Positions 15,476-25,755 of a stretch of DNA of 64,000 bases are shown one piece after another. Numbering within the stretch: position 1 is the stretch's first letter; each line of letters begins with the position of its first letter. Location of the stretch: positions 261,501 to 325,500 of the forward strand of contig NZ_JAKZHW010000002.1 of the NCBI RefSeq assembly GCF_022568775.1. Direction: 5' to 3'. Source of the stretch: Sphingomonas telluris (GTDB taxonomy: Bacteria > Pseudomonadota > Alphaproteobacteria > Sphingomonadales > Sphingomonadaceae). The translations under genes and the position numbers were made by a program. The notes below the pieces were generated by a model. The model saw nothing but the letters and a program-made list of their open reading frames with translations, was not told the DNA's origin and searched no databases.

Positions 15476-17230
15476 GTGAGTACGGTTCAGGAACTCCTCC
15501 ACAGCGTCTTCGGCTTCGACCATTTTCGCGGCGTCCAGCAAGACGTAATCGAGCGCGTCATGGCGGGTCGACACACCCTCGCGGTCATGCCGACCGGTGC
15601 CGGCAAGTCGCTTTGTTACCAGCTTCCCGCGGTCGCACGTGAAGGCACGGCGCTGGTCATCTCCCCACTGATTGCACTGATGCACGATCAGATCCGCAGC
15701 GCGGACGCGATGGGCCTGCGCGCTGCATCGCTGACCTCGGCGGATGCGGACCGCGAGCAGACCGTACAGCGCTTCAAGGCGGGCGAACTGGACCTGCTCT
15801 ATGTCGCGCCCGAACGCGCGACCGGTGAAGCGTTCCGCCGCCTTATCAGCCGCGTGAACCTGTCGCTGATCGCCATCGACGAGGCGCATTGCGTCAGCGA
15901 GTGGGGCCACGATTTCCGCCCCGACTATCGCCAGCTTCGGCCGCTGCTCGACGAGAACCCGGACGTGCCGCGTCTCGCGCTTACCGCGACGGCGGACAAG
16001 CGTACGCGCGCGGACATCCTGACACAGCTCGGCATTCCGCAGGACGGGCTGGTGATCGCTGGCTTCGACCGGCCGAACATCCGCTATCATGTCAGGCCCC
16101 GCGACGGCCTTAATGCGCAGCTGAAGACGCTGCTCGCGACACATTCCGGCCCTGGCATCGTCTACGCACCCAGCCGCGACAAATCCGAACGGATCGCGGA
16201 ACAGCTGTCGAGCGGCGAACGCCGGGCGCTCGCCTATCACGCCGGCCTCGACCCGTCCGTTCGCTCCCGCAATCAGGCGGCATTCGTCTCATCCGAAGAC
16301 ATGGTGATCGCCGCGACCGTCGCTTTCGGGATGGGCATCGACAAACCCGACGTCCGCTTCGTGGCGCATGCCGGAATCCCCAAGTCGATCGAGGCCTATT
16401 ACCAGGAGACCGGCCGGGCGGGCCGCGACGGGGAGCCCGCTGAGGCGTGGCTCTTCTGGGGCGCAGAGGATTTCGTTCGCGCCCGGATGCGCATCGAAGA
16501 GGTCGAGCCTAATCGCCGCGCCAGTGAGCGCGAACGGCTCAACGCGCTGGCCGGCTTTGTCGAAGCGTCCGGCTGCCGCCGCGCGATCCTTCTTCGACAC
16601 TTCGGCGAAGACCCGGCGGAGAGCTGCGGCAATTGCGACAATTGTCTGGATCCGCCGAAGACGATCGATGCGACCGAGATCGCACGCAAGCTGCTGTCCG
16701 CCGCCTTTCGTACCGAAATGCGGTTCGGCGTCGGGCATCTCGCGGATGTTCTAGCCGGCAACGACAATGAGAAGGTGCGCAGCTTCGGCCACGACCGGCT
16801 ATCCGTATTCGGTATCGCGTCGTCCGAAGAAGTCGCGCTCGTCCGGCCCGTCGCACGCGCGCTGATCGCGAGGGATGCGCTGCGGGCCGATGCTTACGGC
16901 GGGCTCAGCTTCGGCCCGGCGGCCAAGCCGATCCTCAAGGGCGAGCAGGAACTGACGATCGCCGTGCCACCGCCGCGCAGCCGCGCGTCGCGGAAACGCT
17001 ATGACGGACCCGCCGATCCCTTGTTCGACGCCTTGCGCGAGGCTCGACGCAGGATCGCGTCCGACGCGGGCGTGCCGCCCTACGTCATCTTCCACGATTC
17101 CACCCTTCGCGAGATCGCCGAGAACAAGCCGCGCGACCTCGACGAACTGGGCCGCATCCAGGGGGTTGGAGCCGTGAAGCTCGCCCGCTACGGAGACGCC
17201 ATGCTTGCGGCGCTCGCTGCGGGCGAATGA
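15476..17230 (+). CDS. recQ: ATP-dependent DNA helicase RecQ
   Basis: 584 aa from the GTG at 15476, preferred over TTG 15464 because GGAAG lies 5 nt upstream. Motif I MPTGAGKSLCYQLP, motif II IDEAHCVSEWGHDFRPDY, motif VI ETGRAGRDG. The RecQ-C zinc site is seen as SGCRRAI followed by ESCGNCDNC. A single HRDC domain lies at the C-terminus (about 510-584, FDALREARRRIASDAGVPPY). It unwinds recombination intermediates in a 3'-5' direction. Length is normal for the family. Confidence 0.96.
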   Translation: MSTVQELLHSVFGFDHFRGVQQDVIERVMAGRHTLAVMPTGAGKSLCYQLPAVAREGTALVISPLIALMHDQIRSADAMGLRAASLTSADADREQTVQRFKAGELDLLYVAPERATGEAFRRLISRVNLSLIAIDEAHCVSEWGHDFRPDYRQLRPLLDENPDVPRLALTATADKRTRADILTQLGIPQDGLVIAGFDRPNIRYHVRPRDGLNAQLKTLLATHSGPGIVYAPSRDKSERIAEQLSSGERRALAYHAGLDPSVRSRNQAAFVSSEDMVIAATVAFGMGIDKPDVRFVAHAGIPKSIEAYYQETGRAGRDGEPAEAWLFWGAEDFVRARMRIEEVEPNRRASERERLNALAGFVEASGCRRAILLRHFGEDPAESCGNCDNCLDPPKTIDATEIARKLLSAAFRTEMRFGVGHLADVLAGNDNEKVRSFGHDRLSVFGIASSEEVALVRPVARALIARDALRADAYGGLSFGPAAKPILKGEQELTIAVPPPRSRASRKRYDGPADPLFDALREARRRIASDAGVPPYVIFHDSTLREIAENKPRDLDELGRIQGVGAVKLARYGDAMLAALAAGE

Positions 17231-17299
17231 CATTCAGGGTTGCGAAAGCCGCCATGCTCTTGGGAGCGGCTCAAATCAGCCTTTCATGAGGATTATCAG

Positions 17300-19453
17300 A
17301 TGGTTCGTACGCTTCTGCTTGCCAGCGCAGCGCTGGGCATTGCGATGACTCCTGCCGTTGCGGCCCCGGCGCCGAAGAAGGCGACTTCCGCGACCTTGGC
17401 CGCGGCGAATCCCTTTGCCAAGCCGAGCACGCTGCCGTTCGAGGCTCCGGACTTCTCCAGGATCAAGGACAGCGATTACCTCCCCGCGATCCTTGCCGGC
17501 ATGGCCGAGCAGAAGCGCGAAGTGGCGGCTATCGCCAACAATCCGGCGGCTCCGACCTTCAACAATACGATGGTTGCCTTCGAGCGGTCCGGCGCTCTTC
17601 TCGAGCGTGCGGAGCTAGCCTTCTCCGCCGTCAGCGGTGCGAACACCAACGACACGATCCAGGCGACCGACACGAAGACCGCGCCGCTGCTCGCGCAGCA
17701 TCGCGACTACATCTATCTCAACGAGAAGCTCTTCAAGCGGGTCGAGACGCTTTACAACCAGCGCGCGAGCCTCGGCCTCAATGCCGAGCAGTCGCGGCTG
17801 CTCCAGGTCCAGTACGACGAGTTTGTGAAGGCGGGCGCCAAGCTCGATCCCGCCAAGCAGGCCGAGCTCAAGAAGCTCAACACGCAACTCTCGACGCTCG
17901 AGAGCAAGTTCAACCAGATGCTGCTCGCGGCCGCGAAGAATGGCGCGCTGCATGTGACCGACAAGGCCGCGCTCGCCGGCCTGTCGGAGGACCAGATCGC
18001 CTCGGCCGCCGAAGCCGCCAAGGAGCGCAAGGTCGCGGGCTACGTCCTGCCGCTGCAGAACACGACGCAGCAGCCGGCGCTAGAATCGCTGACCAACCGC
18101 GCGACCCGCGAGGCGCTGTACAACGCCAGCGTCACCCGCGCGTCGAAGGGCGATGCCAACGACACGCGTAGCCTCATCAGCGAGATCGCGCAGCTCCGCG
18201 CCAAGAAGGCAGGGCTACTCGGCTTCCCGAATTATGCGGCTTACACGCTGACCGACCAGATGGCGAAGACGCCGGAAGCGGCGCTGGGCTTCGTCAACAG
18301 GCTAGCACCAGCGGTAGCCGCCAAGGAGCGCGCCGAGGCCGCCGACATCCAGAAGTTGATCGATTCCCAGAACGGCGGTTTCAAAGCCAAGCCCTGGGAC
18401 TGGAACATCTACGCCGAGCAGATCCGCAAGCAGCGATATGCGATCGATAGCGACCAGCTGAAGAACTATTTCGAGTTCAACAAGGTGCTCGAGGATGGCG
18501 TGTTCTACGCGGCGAACCAGCTCTACGGCCTGACATTCAAGGAGCGGAAGGACCTGCCGACCTGGAACCCGGACATGCGGGTGTTCGAGGTGCACGACGC
18601 CGACGGCAAGGAGCTGGCGCTGTTCTACATCGACCCGTGGAAGCGCGACAACAAGTCGGGCGGCGCCTGGATGTCGAACCTGGTCAACCAGTCGGCTCTG
18701 CGCGGCACCAAGCCGGTCGTGTTCAACGTCGAGAATTTCACCAAGCCGGCGCCGGGCAAGCCCGCGCTGATCAGCTGGGATGACGTGACGACGATGTTCC
18801 ACGAGTTCGGCCACGCGCTGCACGGCATGTTCGCCTCGCAGACCTATCCGACCCTGTCGGGCACGAACGTGGCCCGCGACTTCGTCGAGTTCCCGTCCCA
18901 GTTCAACGAGAATTGGGCGCTCGATCCGAAGGTCCTGCCGAACTACGCCGTCCACTATCAGACTAAGCAGCCGATCCCGCAGGACCTCGTCGACAAGATC
19001 CTCAAGGCCCGCACCTTCAACCAGGGCTATGAGCTGGGGGAAGCGGTCACGGCCGCGAAGATGGACCTCGACTGGCACTCGCTGGCGCCCGATGCGCCGC
19101 GTCAGAACGCCGACGAGTTCCAGGCCAAGTCGCTGGCCAACGGCGGTTTCGACGTGGCTGACGTTCCGCCGCGCTACTTCTCACCCTACTTCCTGCACAT
19201 CTGGAGCAACGGCTATTCGGCGGGCTACTACGCATACGCTTGGACCGAGATGCTCGACCACGACGTGTTCGACTGGTTCAAGCAGCATGGCGGCCTGACC
19301 CGCGAGAACGGACAGCGCTTCCGCGACATGGTGCTGTCGCGCGGCAACACGCAGGACTATGGTGAGATGTACCGCGCCTTCACCGGTCATGATCCGCGGG
19401 TCGAGCCGATGCTGGAATTCCGCGGGCTGACCCAGAACACGCAGGGCGAATGA
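17300..19453 (+). CDS. Exported M3 family metallopeptidase (Dcp-like)
   Basis: 717 aa from the ATG at 17300. A signal peptide (MVRTLLLASAALGIAMTPAVA) marks it as periplasmic. The zinc motif FHEFGHALHG lies near residue 500, with the third ligand Glu downstream in DFVEFPSQFNENW, as in dipeptidyl carboxypeptidase Dcp. SGYYAYAWTEMLDHD-type sequence near the C-terminus forms part of the substrate site. It removes dipeptides from the C-terminus of peptides. The next gene starts within its stop codon (ATGA). Confidence 0.94.
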   Translation: MVRTLLLASAALGIAMTPAVAAPAPKKATSATLAAANPFAKPSTLPFEAPDFSRIKDSDYLPAILAGMAEQKREVAAIANNPAAPTFNNTMVAFERSGALLERAELAFSAVSGANTNDTIQATDTKTAPLLAQHRDYIYLNEKLFKRVETLYNQRASLGLNAEQSRLLQVQYDEFVKAGAKLDPAKQAELKKLNTQLSTLESKFNQMLLAAAKNGALHVTDKAALAGLSEDQIASAAEAAKERKVAGYVLPLQNTTQQPALESLTNRATREALYNASVTRASKGDANDTRSLISEIAQLRAKKAGLLGFPNYAAYTLTDQMAKTPEAALGFVNRLAPAVAAKERAEAADIQKLIDSQNGGFKAKPWDWNIYAEQIRKQRYAIDSDQLKNYFEFNKVLEDGVFYAANQLYGLTFKERKDLPTWNPDMRVFEVHDADGKELALFYIDPWKRDNKSGGAWMSNLVNQSALRGTKPVVFNVENFTKPAPGKPALISWDDVTTMFHEFGHALHGMFASQTYPTLSGTNVARDFVEFPSQFNENWALDPKVLPNYAVHYQTKQPIPQDLVDKILKARTFNQGYELGEAVTAAKMDLDWHSLAPDAPRQNADEFQAKSLANGGFDVADVPPRYFSPYFLHIWSNGYSAGYYAYAWTEMLDHDVFDWFKQHGGLTRENGQRFRDMVLSRGNTQDYGEMYRAFTGHDPRVEPMLEFRGLTQNTQGE

Positions 19454-19863
19454 ACATGACGATCCGCCAGCTCGACGAGAAAGTCTTCATCGCGGGACAG
19501 CTCCGGCCGGAGGAAATCGCCGGGCTGGCGGAGCGTGGACTCACGCTGATCGTCAACAACCGGCCGGACGGCGAGGAGCCGGGCCAGCCGCTCGGGACCG
19601 AGATCGAAGAAGCCGCCAGCGCGGCGGGTATCGAGTACCGCTCCGTTCCGATCATCCGCGGCATCGGGCCTGCTGATGCGGATGCGATGAACGAGGCCAT
19701 CGCCTCGACCGACGGCAAGGTGCTCGCCTTCTGCCGGACGGGCACGCGATCTGGACTGACTTGGGCGGTTGCGCAGTCAAACGAGGGCGTGGCGCGCGAG
19801 GAAATCGAACAGAAGCTGATCGGCGCCGGCGTCGACCCGACGCCGATCGCGCACCTGCTCTAG
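19450..19863 (+). CDS. TIGR01244 / DUF442 family phosphatase-sulfurtransferase-like protein
   Basis: 137 aa, start overlapping the peptidase stop by 4 nt. The fold is that of the Blh N-terminal domain (beta-lactamase hydrolase-like): IRQLDEKVFIAGQLRPEEI, LIVNNRPDGEEPGQ, and the active-site loop AFCRTGTRSGL (C-x4-R-[ST]). That loop could support cysteine-phosphatase or sulfurtransferase chemistry. It is freestanding here, without the metallo-beta-lactamase domain found in Blh. Convergent on CTAG with the DUF2007 gene. Confidence 0.88.
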   Translation: MNMTIRQLDEKVFIAGQLRPEEIAGLAERGLTLIVNNRPDGEEPGQPLGTEIEEAASAAGIEYRSVPIIRGIGPADADAMNEAIASTDGKVLAFCRTGTRSGLTWAVAQSNEGVAREEIEQKLIGAGVDPTPIAHLL

Positions 19864-20063
19864 GGCACGGCGAGCAGGCGGCGCGCCTCCGCCAAATCTT
19901 CCTCGATCACCATCAGCCTGATCGGCATCAGCGGTCCCCAGCCGAAGCTGTTCATTTCCGCGTCGAACAGGACGGCGTCGAGGCCTTCCGATTCCAAGTT
20001 AATGCGAGCCAGTTCGGCTTCGATGCGGTTGTCGAACCGCCCGGCTTCGACGAGCCCACTCAC
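19860..20063 (-). CDS. DUF2007 domain protein
   Basis: 67 aa, the whole protein being one DUF2007 domain: LVEAGRFDNRIEAELARINLESEGLDAVLFD and RLMVIEEDLAEARRLL. The family has a small alpha-beta fold and is described as putative signal transducing, without known ligand. Last gene of the zinc-finger/tldD/DUF924 run; its start overlaps the DUF924 stop by 4 nt. Confidence 0.85.
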   Translation of the reverse strand: MSGLVEAGRFDNRIEAELARINLESEGLDAVLFDAEMNSFGWGPLMPIRLMVIEEDLAEARRLLAVP

Positions 20064-20596
20064 CAGGGTGTCGGGTTGCTCGCAGCGATTTCGTCCGACC
20101 GCGATGCGCGGCCGAGCATCGCGTTGCGATGCGGAAAGCGCCCGAAACGCTCGATGATGGCGCGATGCTTCCGGGACGCATCGGCGAACACGTCGTTGCC
20201 AGTCGCCGTTTGCAGCAGGACCGACTGGTTCTGATCTGCAAGGCTCTCGCTGTGCTCGAACGGCATGTAGAGGAAATTGCGCTCGATCGGCTTCAGCTGC
20301 GCATCGTATTCGCGCGCAACGGCGGCCTTGCTAATTGCCAGCGCGAGATGGTCGGTCGCGAACTGATCGGCGTGGTCGCGGAACAGGTTCCGAGGGAATT
20401 GGTCGAACAGGATCACCGCCGCCAGCGCGGTAATCGGATCCTCGAGGAAAGAGTCGACCGGCAGTTCCCGCTTGCGCTCCCATAGCTGCAGGAAGCGATC
20501 CCGGATTTCAGCGTCGATTGCAGGGCCGCTCCGCCACCACTCCTCCGGCGTCAGGCCGAACCAGTAGGTGAGGACGTCGTGACGCCAATCGCTCAC
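20060..20596 (-). CDS. DUF924 family protein
   Basis: 178 aa. It starts DVLTYWFGLTPEEWW, then RDRFLQLWERK, and the core ILFDQFPRNLFRDHADQFATD and FLYMPFEHSESLADQ. All are hallmarks of DUF924, an all-helical TPR-like cytoplasmic family of unknown function. Start overlaps the tldD stop by 4 nt, so translation is likely coupled. Confidence 0.9.
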   Translation of the reverse strand: MSDWRHDVLTYWFGLTPEEWWRSGPAIDAEIRDRFLQLWERKRELPVDSFLEDPITALAAVILFDQFPRNLFRDHADQFATDHLALAISKAAVAREYDAQLKPIERNFLYMPFEHSESLADQNQSVLLQTATGNDVFADASRKHRAIIERFGRFPHRNAMLGRASRSDEIAASNPTPW

Positions 20597-22011
20597 GCGG
20601 TTGCGGTTCCTCCGACGGTGAGACCGTCGATCAGCAAGGTCGGCTGACCCACGCCCGCGGGGACGGACTGTCCGCCCTTGCCGCAGATGCCGACGCCCTC
20701 GTCGAGCTCGAGATCGTTGCCGATGCCGCGGATCTTCGTGAGAACCGTCGGCCCATTGCCGATCAGCGTTGCTCCCTTGATCGGCTCGGCGATCCGGCCG
20801 CCGCGGATGCGATAGGCTTCGGTGCAGGAGAAGACGAACTTGCCGCTGGTGATGTCCACCTGCCCGCCGCCGAAGCTCTTCGCGTAGATCCCGTCCGGAA
20901 CGCGGCTGACGAGTTCGTTCGGATCGTCATTTCCCGCGAGCATGAAAGTGTTGGTCATGCGCGGCATGGGCGCATGCGCGAAGCTCTCGCGACGGCCGTT
21001 GCCTGTCGGCTCGACGCCCATCAGCCGCGCGTTCAGCCGGTCTTGGATGTAGCCCTTCAGTATGCCGTCCTCGATGAGGACGTTGCGGCGCGTCGGCGTG
21101 CCCTCGTCGTCGATGGTCAGCGACCCGCGGCGGCTGCCGATAGCGCCGTCGTCGACGACCGTAACTCCGGGCGCGGCAACCCGCTCGCCGATGCGGCCGG
21201 AGAATGCCGACGTGCCCTTGCGGTTGAAGTCGCCCTCGAGCCCGTGGCCGATCGCCTCGTGCAGGAGGACTCCGGGCCAGCCCGGACCAAGCACAACGGA
21301 CATCTCGCCCGCCGGTGCCGCAACGGACTCAAGGTTCGTGAGTGCCTGGGCAAGCGCGACGTCGATGGCCCGGTTCCAGGTCTCCGGCTTGAACAGGTCA
21401 TCGTAGAGATAGCGTCCGCCGAGCCCGTGATAGCCCGTCTCCCGCCGGTCTCCGTCCTGCGCGACGATCTGGACGTTGAGGCGCACCAGCGGACGCACGT
21501 CGTGTGCAACGAACCCGTCGGCGCGGACGATGTCGATGACGCTCCAACTCGCGGCGAGCGAGACGGCGACCTGCGCCACGCGCGGATCGCGCGCCCGTGC
21601 CGCAGCGTCGATCGTCTGGCACAAGGCGACCTTGTCGGCGAAGGGGATAGCCGAGAGCGGATCGTCGCTAGTGTACATCGCCTGGTTGGTGCGCGCGGGC
21701 GGCGGTGCGGGTTGGCCTTTTGCCGGATCGAGCAGTTTCAGCGTCGCGGCCGCACGGTCGATCGCGGCCGCGCTGATCTCATTCGCATGGGAGAAAGCGG
21801 TCGTTTCGCCGGCAACTCCGCGGAGACCGAAGCCAGAGCCCGTGTTGTAGTCCGCGGTCTTCAGCCGCCCATCGTCGAAGCCGAACGCCTCGCTGGCCGA
21901 ATATTGCAGGTAAAGCTCGCCGTCATCGCAATGCGCGAGATGCTTCGACGCCAGCCGTTTCGCTTCCTCGGGATCGAGGCTCCTATAAAGGAATTTGCGC
22001 GGGTCCAGCAT
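20593..22011 (-). CDS. tldD: Metalloprotease TldD
   Basis: 472 aa. The zinc motif HEAIGHGLEGD (HExxxH) lies near residue 251, with further family blocks GLRGVAGETTAFSHANE, GTPTRRNVLIEDGILKGYIQDR and VGICGKGGQSVP. TldD forms a heterodimeric protease with TldE/PmbA that acts on unfolded peptides and on some peptide antibiotics and antitoxins. The TldE partner is not in this window. Its ATG overlaps the stop of the zinc-finger gene by one base. Confidence 0.96.
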   Translation of the reverse strand: MLDPRKFLYRSLDPEEAKRLASKHLAHCDDGELYLQYSASEAFGFDDGRLKTADYNTGSGFGLRGVAGETTAFSHANEISAAAIDRAAATLKLLDPAKGQPAPPPARTNQAMYTSDDPLSAIPFADKVALCQTIDAAARARDPRVAQVAVSLAASWSVIDIVRADGFVAHDVRPLVRLNVQIVAQDGDRRETGYHGLGGRYLYDDLFKPETWNRAIDVALAQALTNLESVAAPAGEMSVVLGPGWPGVLLHEAIGHGLEGDFNRKGTSAFSGRIGERVAAPGVTVVDDGAIGSRRGSLTIDDEGTPTRRNVLIEDGILKGYIQDRLNARLMGVEPTGNGRRESFAHAPMPRMTNTFMLAGNDDPNELVSRVPDGIYAKSFGGGQVDITSGKFVFSCTEAYRIRGGRIAEPIKGATLIGNGPTVLTKIRGIGNDLELDEGVGICGKGGQSVPAGVGQPTLLIDGLTVGGTATA

Positions 22012-22229
22012 CAGACTGGCTGATCCGCCGGTCCCCCCTCAAGGACAAAGCGCCGGTCGCAATAGCCGCACTCGACGAAGCCGAGGTCAGGCTCGATTCG
22101 CAGAAATACGCGCGGGTGGCCGAGCGCGGGGGCCACTTCCCCCGATCCGTCGCAGGCAACCTGCAGCGTGTGCACCTTGAACACTTCGGGCGGCGGCAGT
22201 GCGTCGGCGGAATTTGCGTCCTGATCCAT
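22011..22229 (-). CDS. CHCC zinc-finger protein (NDUFS6-like)
   Basis: 72 aa with the C...GHPRVFLRI...CGYCDRRF pattern: Cys in QVACDGSG, His in GHPRVF, then CGYC. This zinc-finger family corresponds to the mitochondrial complex I subunit NDUFS6/COG4391. In alphaproteobacteria it often sits beside tldD. Role probably in complex I assembly or zinc binding. First gene of the minus-strand run. Confidence 0.9.
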   Translation of the reverse strand: MDQDANSADALPPPEVFKVHTLQVACDGSGEVAPALGHPRVFLRIEPDLGFVECGYCDRRFVLEGGPADQPV

Positions 22230-22310
22230 CGGGCTCAGGTAGCAACCGCGGCCGCCTGCTTCAATGCGGGCGGCGATTGAATCCCAAAGGTTTAGGGGGC
22301 GGAAACCTCT

Positions 22311-22832
22311 TCAATTGTATTGAAGGTCGACGTCGAACGTGCCGACGTAAGTGCCCTCGGCCTGGTTGGCGTTGACGCGGAGCGTGCCGCCGACGCTGAA
22401 CGCGAACGGCTCTTTGGCCACTACGTTACGGTTTGCGGCCCCTGAGATGGTGAAGGTATCCACGATCATCGTTTCCGTGCCCCCGACGCGAGTGACGACG
22501 ATCGACGCCCTTGGGACGCGGATGTGGACGACCGACTTGGTGGGGGCGACCGCTTCGAACATCGCCGAATAAGGCGTACCGCCGACCCAAGTCACACCGC
22601 CCGTAGTCGTCATCACGTCCGTATTCGGATTGACGGTCGCCGTGCCCGCAGCGACCACACCGAGCGTAGCGAAGTTCAGGTCCTGAAGCTTGCGGACCGC
22701 AATTGGCGGCAGGATGTCGACGACGGCCTTCGCCTGCTTGTTCGCAGTCACGGGCGCGGCAAAAGCCGGCGCGGCCGACCCCATGATCAGCAGCCCAACA
22801 ACGACAAGGAAGGTACGACCCACTCGGCTCAT
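22311..22832 (-). CDS. Exported DUF4402 protein
   Basis: 173 aa with a signal peptide ending in APAFAAP. The mature part is a single beta-rich domain: VRKLQDLNFATLGVVAAGTATVNPNT, FTISGAANR, and the end GTYVGTFDVDLQYN. This is the DUF4402 pattern, a pilin-like secreted domain common in sphingomonads. No chaperone-usher genes are nearby. A 6-bp inverted repeat (CTTCAA, 5 nt, TTGAAG) overlaps its stop codon at 22308-22324. Confidence 0.85.
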   Translation of the reverse strand: MSRVGRTFLVVVGLLIMGSAAPAFAAPVTANKQAKAVVDILPPIAVRKLQDLNFATLGVVAAGTATVNPNTDVMTTTGGVTWVGGTPYSAMFEAVAPTKSVVHIRVPRASIVVTRVGGTETMIVDTFTISGAANRNVVAKEPFAFSVGGTLRVNANQAEGTYVGTFDVDLQYN

Positions 22833-22880
22833 CCTGCCATGGGGCGTAAACCTTTCTTCTCAAGATGAATCTTACGGGCA

Positions 22881-22901
22881 GGGTAAAGATCGCATTTACC
22901 C
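22881..22901. promoter_or_regulatory. 21-bp dyad, candidate operator
   Basis: Perfect inverted repeat GGGTAAA, 7-nt spacer GATCGCA, TTTACCC. It lies in the 124-nt divergent space between the DUF4402 gene and the ABC ATPase, 56 nt before the ATPase start. A second, weaker dyad AAGAT-GA-ATCTT lies 8 nt to its left (22862-22873). Arms two-thirds of a turn apart suit a dimeric repressor; no regulator gene is next to it. Confidence 0.5.
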
Positions 22902-22956
22902 ATTCGATTTGCGCCTCGCTTGTCCGCGGGGCTCGCCTGCCGCTATGCGCCGATCA

Positions 22957-23882
<926 letters not shown>

Positions 23883-23886
<4 letters not shown>

Positions 23887-25463
23887 GCGTCACTGCCGAC
23901 GTCCTCGTCGTCGGATCCGGCGCGGCCGGTCTGACGGCGGCTCTCAACCTTGCCGAGCACCGCAAGGTTGCCGTTATCGCGAAGGGCGCACTCGGTGAAG
24001 GCGCGACCGGATGGGCGCAGGGCGGCATCGCGGCAGTCCTCGAGGAGGGCGACAGCTTCGAAGCACACATCAACGACACGATCATCGCCGGCGCGGGTCT
24101 GAACGATCCCAAGGTCGTCGAGCATGTGGTCGAATCCGCCCCTCGCGCTATCGCCCGACTGATCGAGCTGGGCGTTCCCTTCGCAACCGAAGGCGATGCG
24201 CTGCACCTCACTCGTGAAGGCGGCCACAGCCATCGGCGCATCGTCCACGTCGCCGACGCCACCGGAGCCGCCGTCCAGCAGGCACTCGAGTCCGCCGCGC
24301 TCAAGCACCCGAACATCACGCTGGTGCCGGACATGGTCGCGATCGACCTCATCACCGGGCGCCACGCGGCGAACTTCTCGACGAGCGGGGCCGTGCACGG
24401 GCTTTACGCCTACAACCGTGCGAGCAGGCGCGTCGAAGCGCTCACCGCACGAGCGACTGTCCTGGCGACAGGCGGCGCCGGCCGCACCTACCTTTATTCG
24501 ACGGCCCCGCGGGGGGCGACCGGCGATGGCATCGCCATGGCGTGGCGTGCAGGATGCCGCATCTCCAACATGGAGATGATGCAGTTCCATCCGACCTGCC
24601 TCTACAATTTGCAGGTCAAGAACTTCCTGATCACGGAGGCCGTCCGCGGCGAGGGCGGACATCTGAAGATTCCCGGGACCGGCGAGCGCTTCATGCCCCG
24701 CTTCGACGAGCGCGCCGAGCTCGCTCCTCGCGACATCGTGGCGCGCGCCATCGACCATGAGATCAAGCGGCTCGGGCTCGACTTCGTACATCTCGATATC
24801 TCGCATCGCGATCCGGATTTCGTCCGCGGCCACTTCCCGAACATCTATGAGAAGCTCCTGACGCTCGGCGTCGACATGACCAAGGAGCCGATTCCGGTGG
24901 TGCCGGCGCAGCATTACACCTGCGGCGGAGTCCTCATCGATCTCGACGGCAAGACCGATGCGCCCGGCCTGTACGCGGCCGGCGAAGTGACGCAGTCGGG
25001 CCTTCACGGTGCCAACCGGCTCGCTTCGAACAGCCTGCTCGAATGCCTGGTCTTCGGCGAAGCCGCAGCCCGCGACATCCTCGCCAATTGGGACGGGCTG
25101 GGAGACGTGCCCGACGTCCGCGCGTGGGATGAGAGCCGGGTCACCGATTCGGACGAAGAAGTCGTGATCCATCAGATCTGGGGCGAGATCCGCCGCTTCA
25201 TGTGGAATTATGTCGGCATCGTCCGGACCACCAAGCGGCTCGAACGGGCCAAGCGTCGCATCGATATGATCCGGCAAGAGGTTGCCGACTACTACAGCCA
25301 CTTCCGAGTGGCGCCGGACCTCATTGAGCTACGCAACCTGGTCGAGGTGGCGGACCTCATCATCCGCTCGGCGCTGTCGCGACACGAGAGCCGCGGCCTT
25401 CACTACACGCTCGACTTCCCGAAGACCTTGCCGGAGCCGAAGGACACGATCCTCGTCCCTTGA
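23883..25463 (+). CDS. nadB: L-aspartate oxidase
   Basis: 526 aa from the GTG at 23883, overlapping the ABC gene stop. FAD-binding VLVVGSGAAGLTAALNLAE, then GEGATGWAQGGIAAV, HSHRRIVHVADATG, and the catalytic region EMMQFHPTCLY with RGEGGHL and ELAPRDIVARAID. The C-terminal helical domain has RTTKRLERAKRRI and ESRGLHYTLDFP. It oxidises aspartate to iminoaspartate, the first step of de novo NAD synthesis. nadA and nadC are not in this window. Confidence 0.96.
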
Positions 25464-25465
25464 GG

Positions 25466-25702
25466 TCAGTGCCCACGCAGGAAATGCAGCAGCTGGCTAC
25501 GCTGCGCATGGCCATACACACCATCTTGTCGGCGCCGTTCGGCCCCTCGCAGATACTCGTTTACAATGAGGGGCATCGGCAACTGCAACTCGCCGAGCAA
25601 CTGGCTCGACAATCCGGCCACATTCTGCCAGTCGACGGCGCCGTCGCCCTCTTCTTCTGCGAGGATTTGGCCGAGCCGCAGCTTCAGCTCGTCGATCTTC
25701 AC
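25466..25702 (-). CDS. Small conserved-looking hypothetical protein
   Basis: 78 aa, GTG start at 25702 with AGGA 7 nt upstream. Composition is that of a real small helical protein: MKIDELKLRLGQILAEEEG, then AVDWQNVAGLSSQLLGEL and YLRGAERRRQDGVYGHAQRS, ending LLHFLRG. The frame stays open upstream to about 25795 with a coherent helical sequence (LTQVYDALPLLYQDAR) but no normal start codon, so a longer protein is possible. Function unknown. It ends 2 nt from the convergent nadB stop. Confidence 0.6.
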   Translation of the reverse strand: MKIDELKLRLGQILAEEEGDGAVDWQNVAGLSSQLLGELQLPMPLIVNEYLRGAERRRQDGVYGHAQRSQLLHFLRGH

Positions 25703-25755
25703 GCGCGCATCCTGATACAGCAGTGGCAGCGCGTCGTAAACCTGGGTTAGTTTGC

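Noticed and set aside
22308..22324. CTTCAA/TTGAAG inverted repeat at the DUF4402 stop as a terminator
   Set aside because: Short AT-rich stem without a T-run in the direction of transcription; too weak to call.
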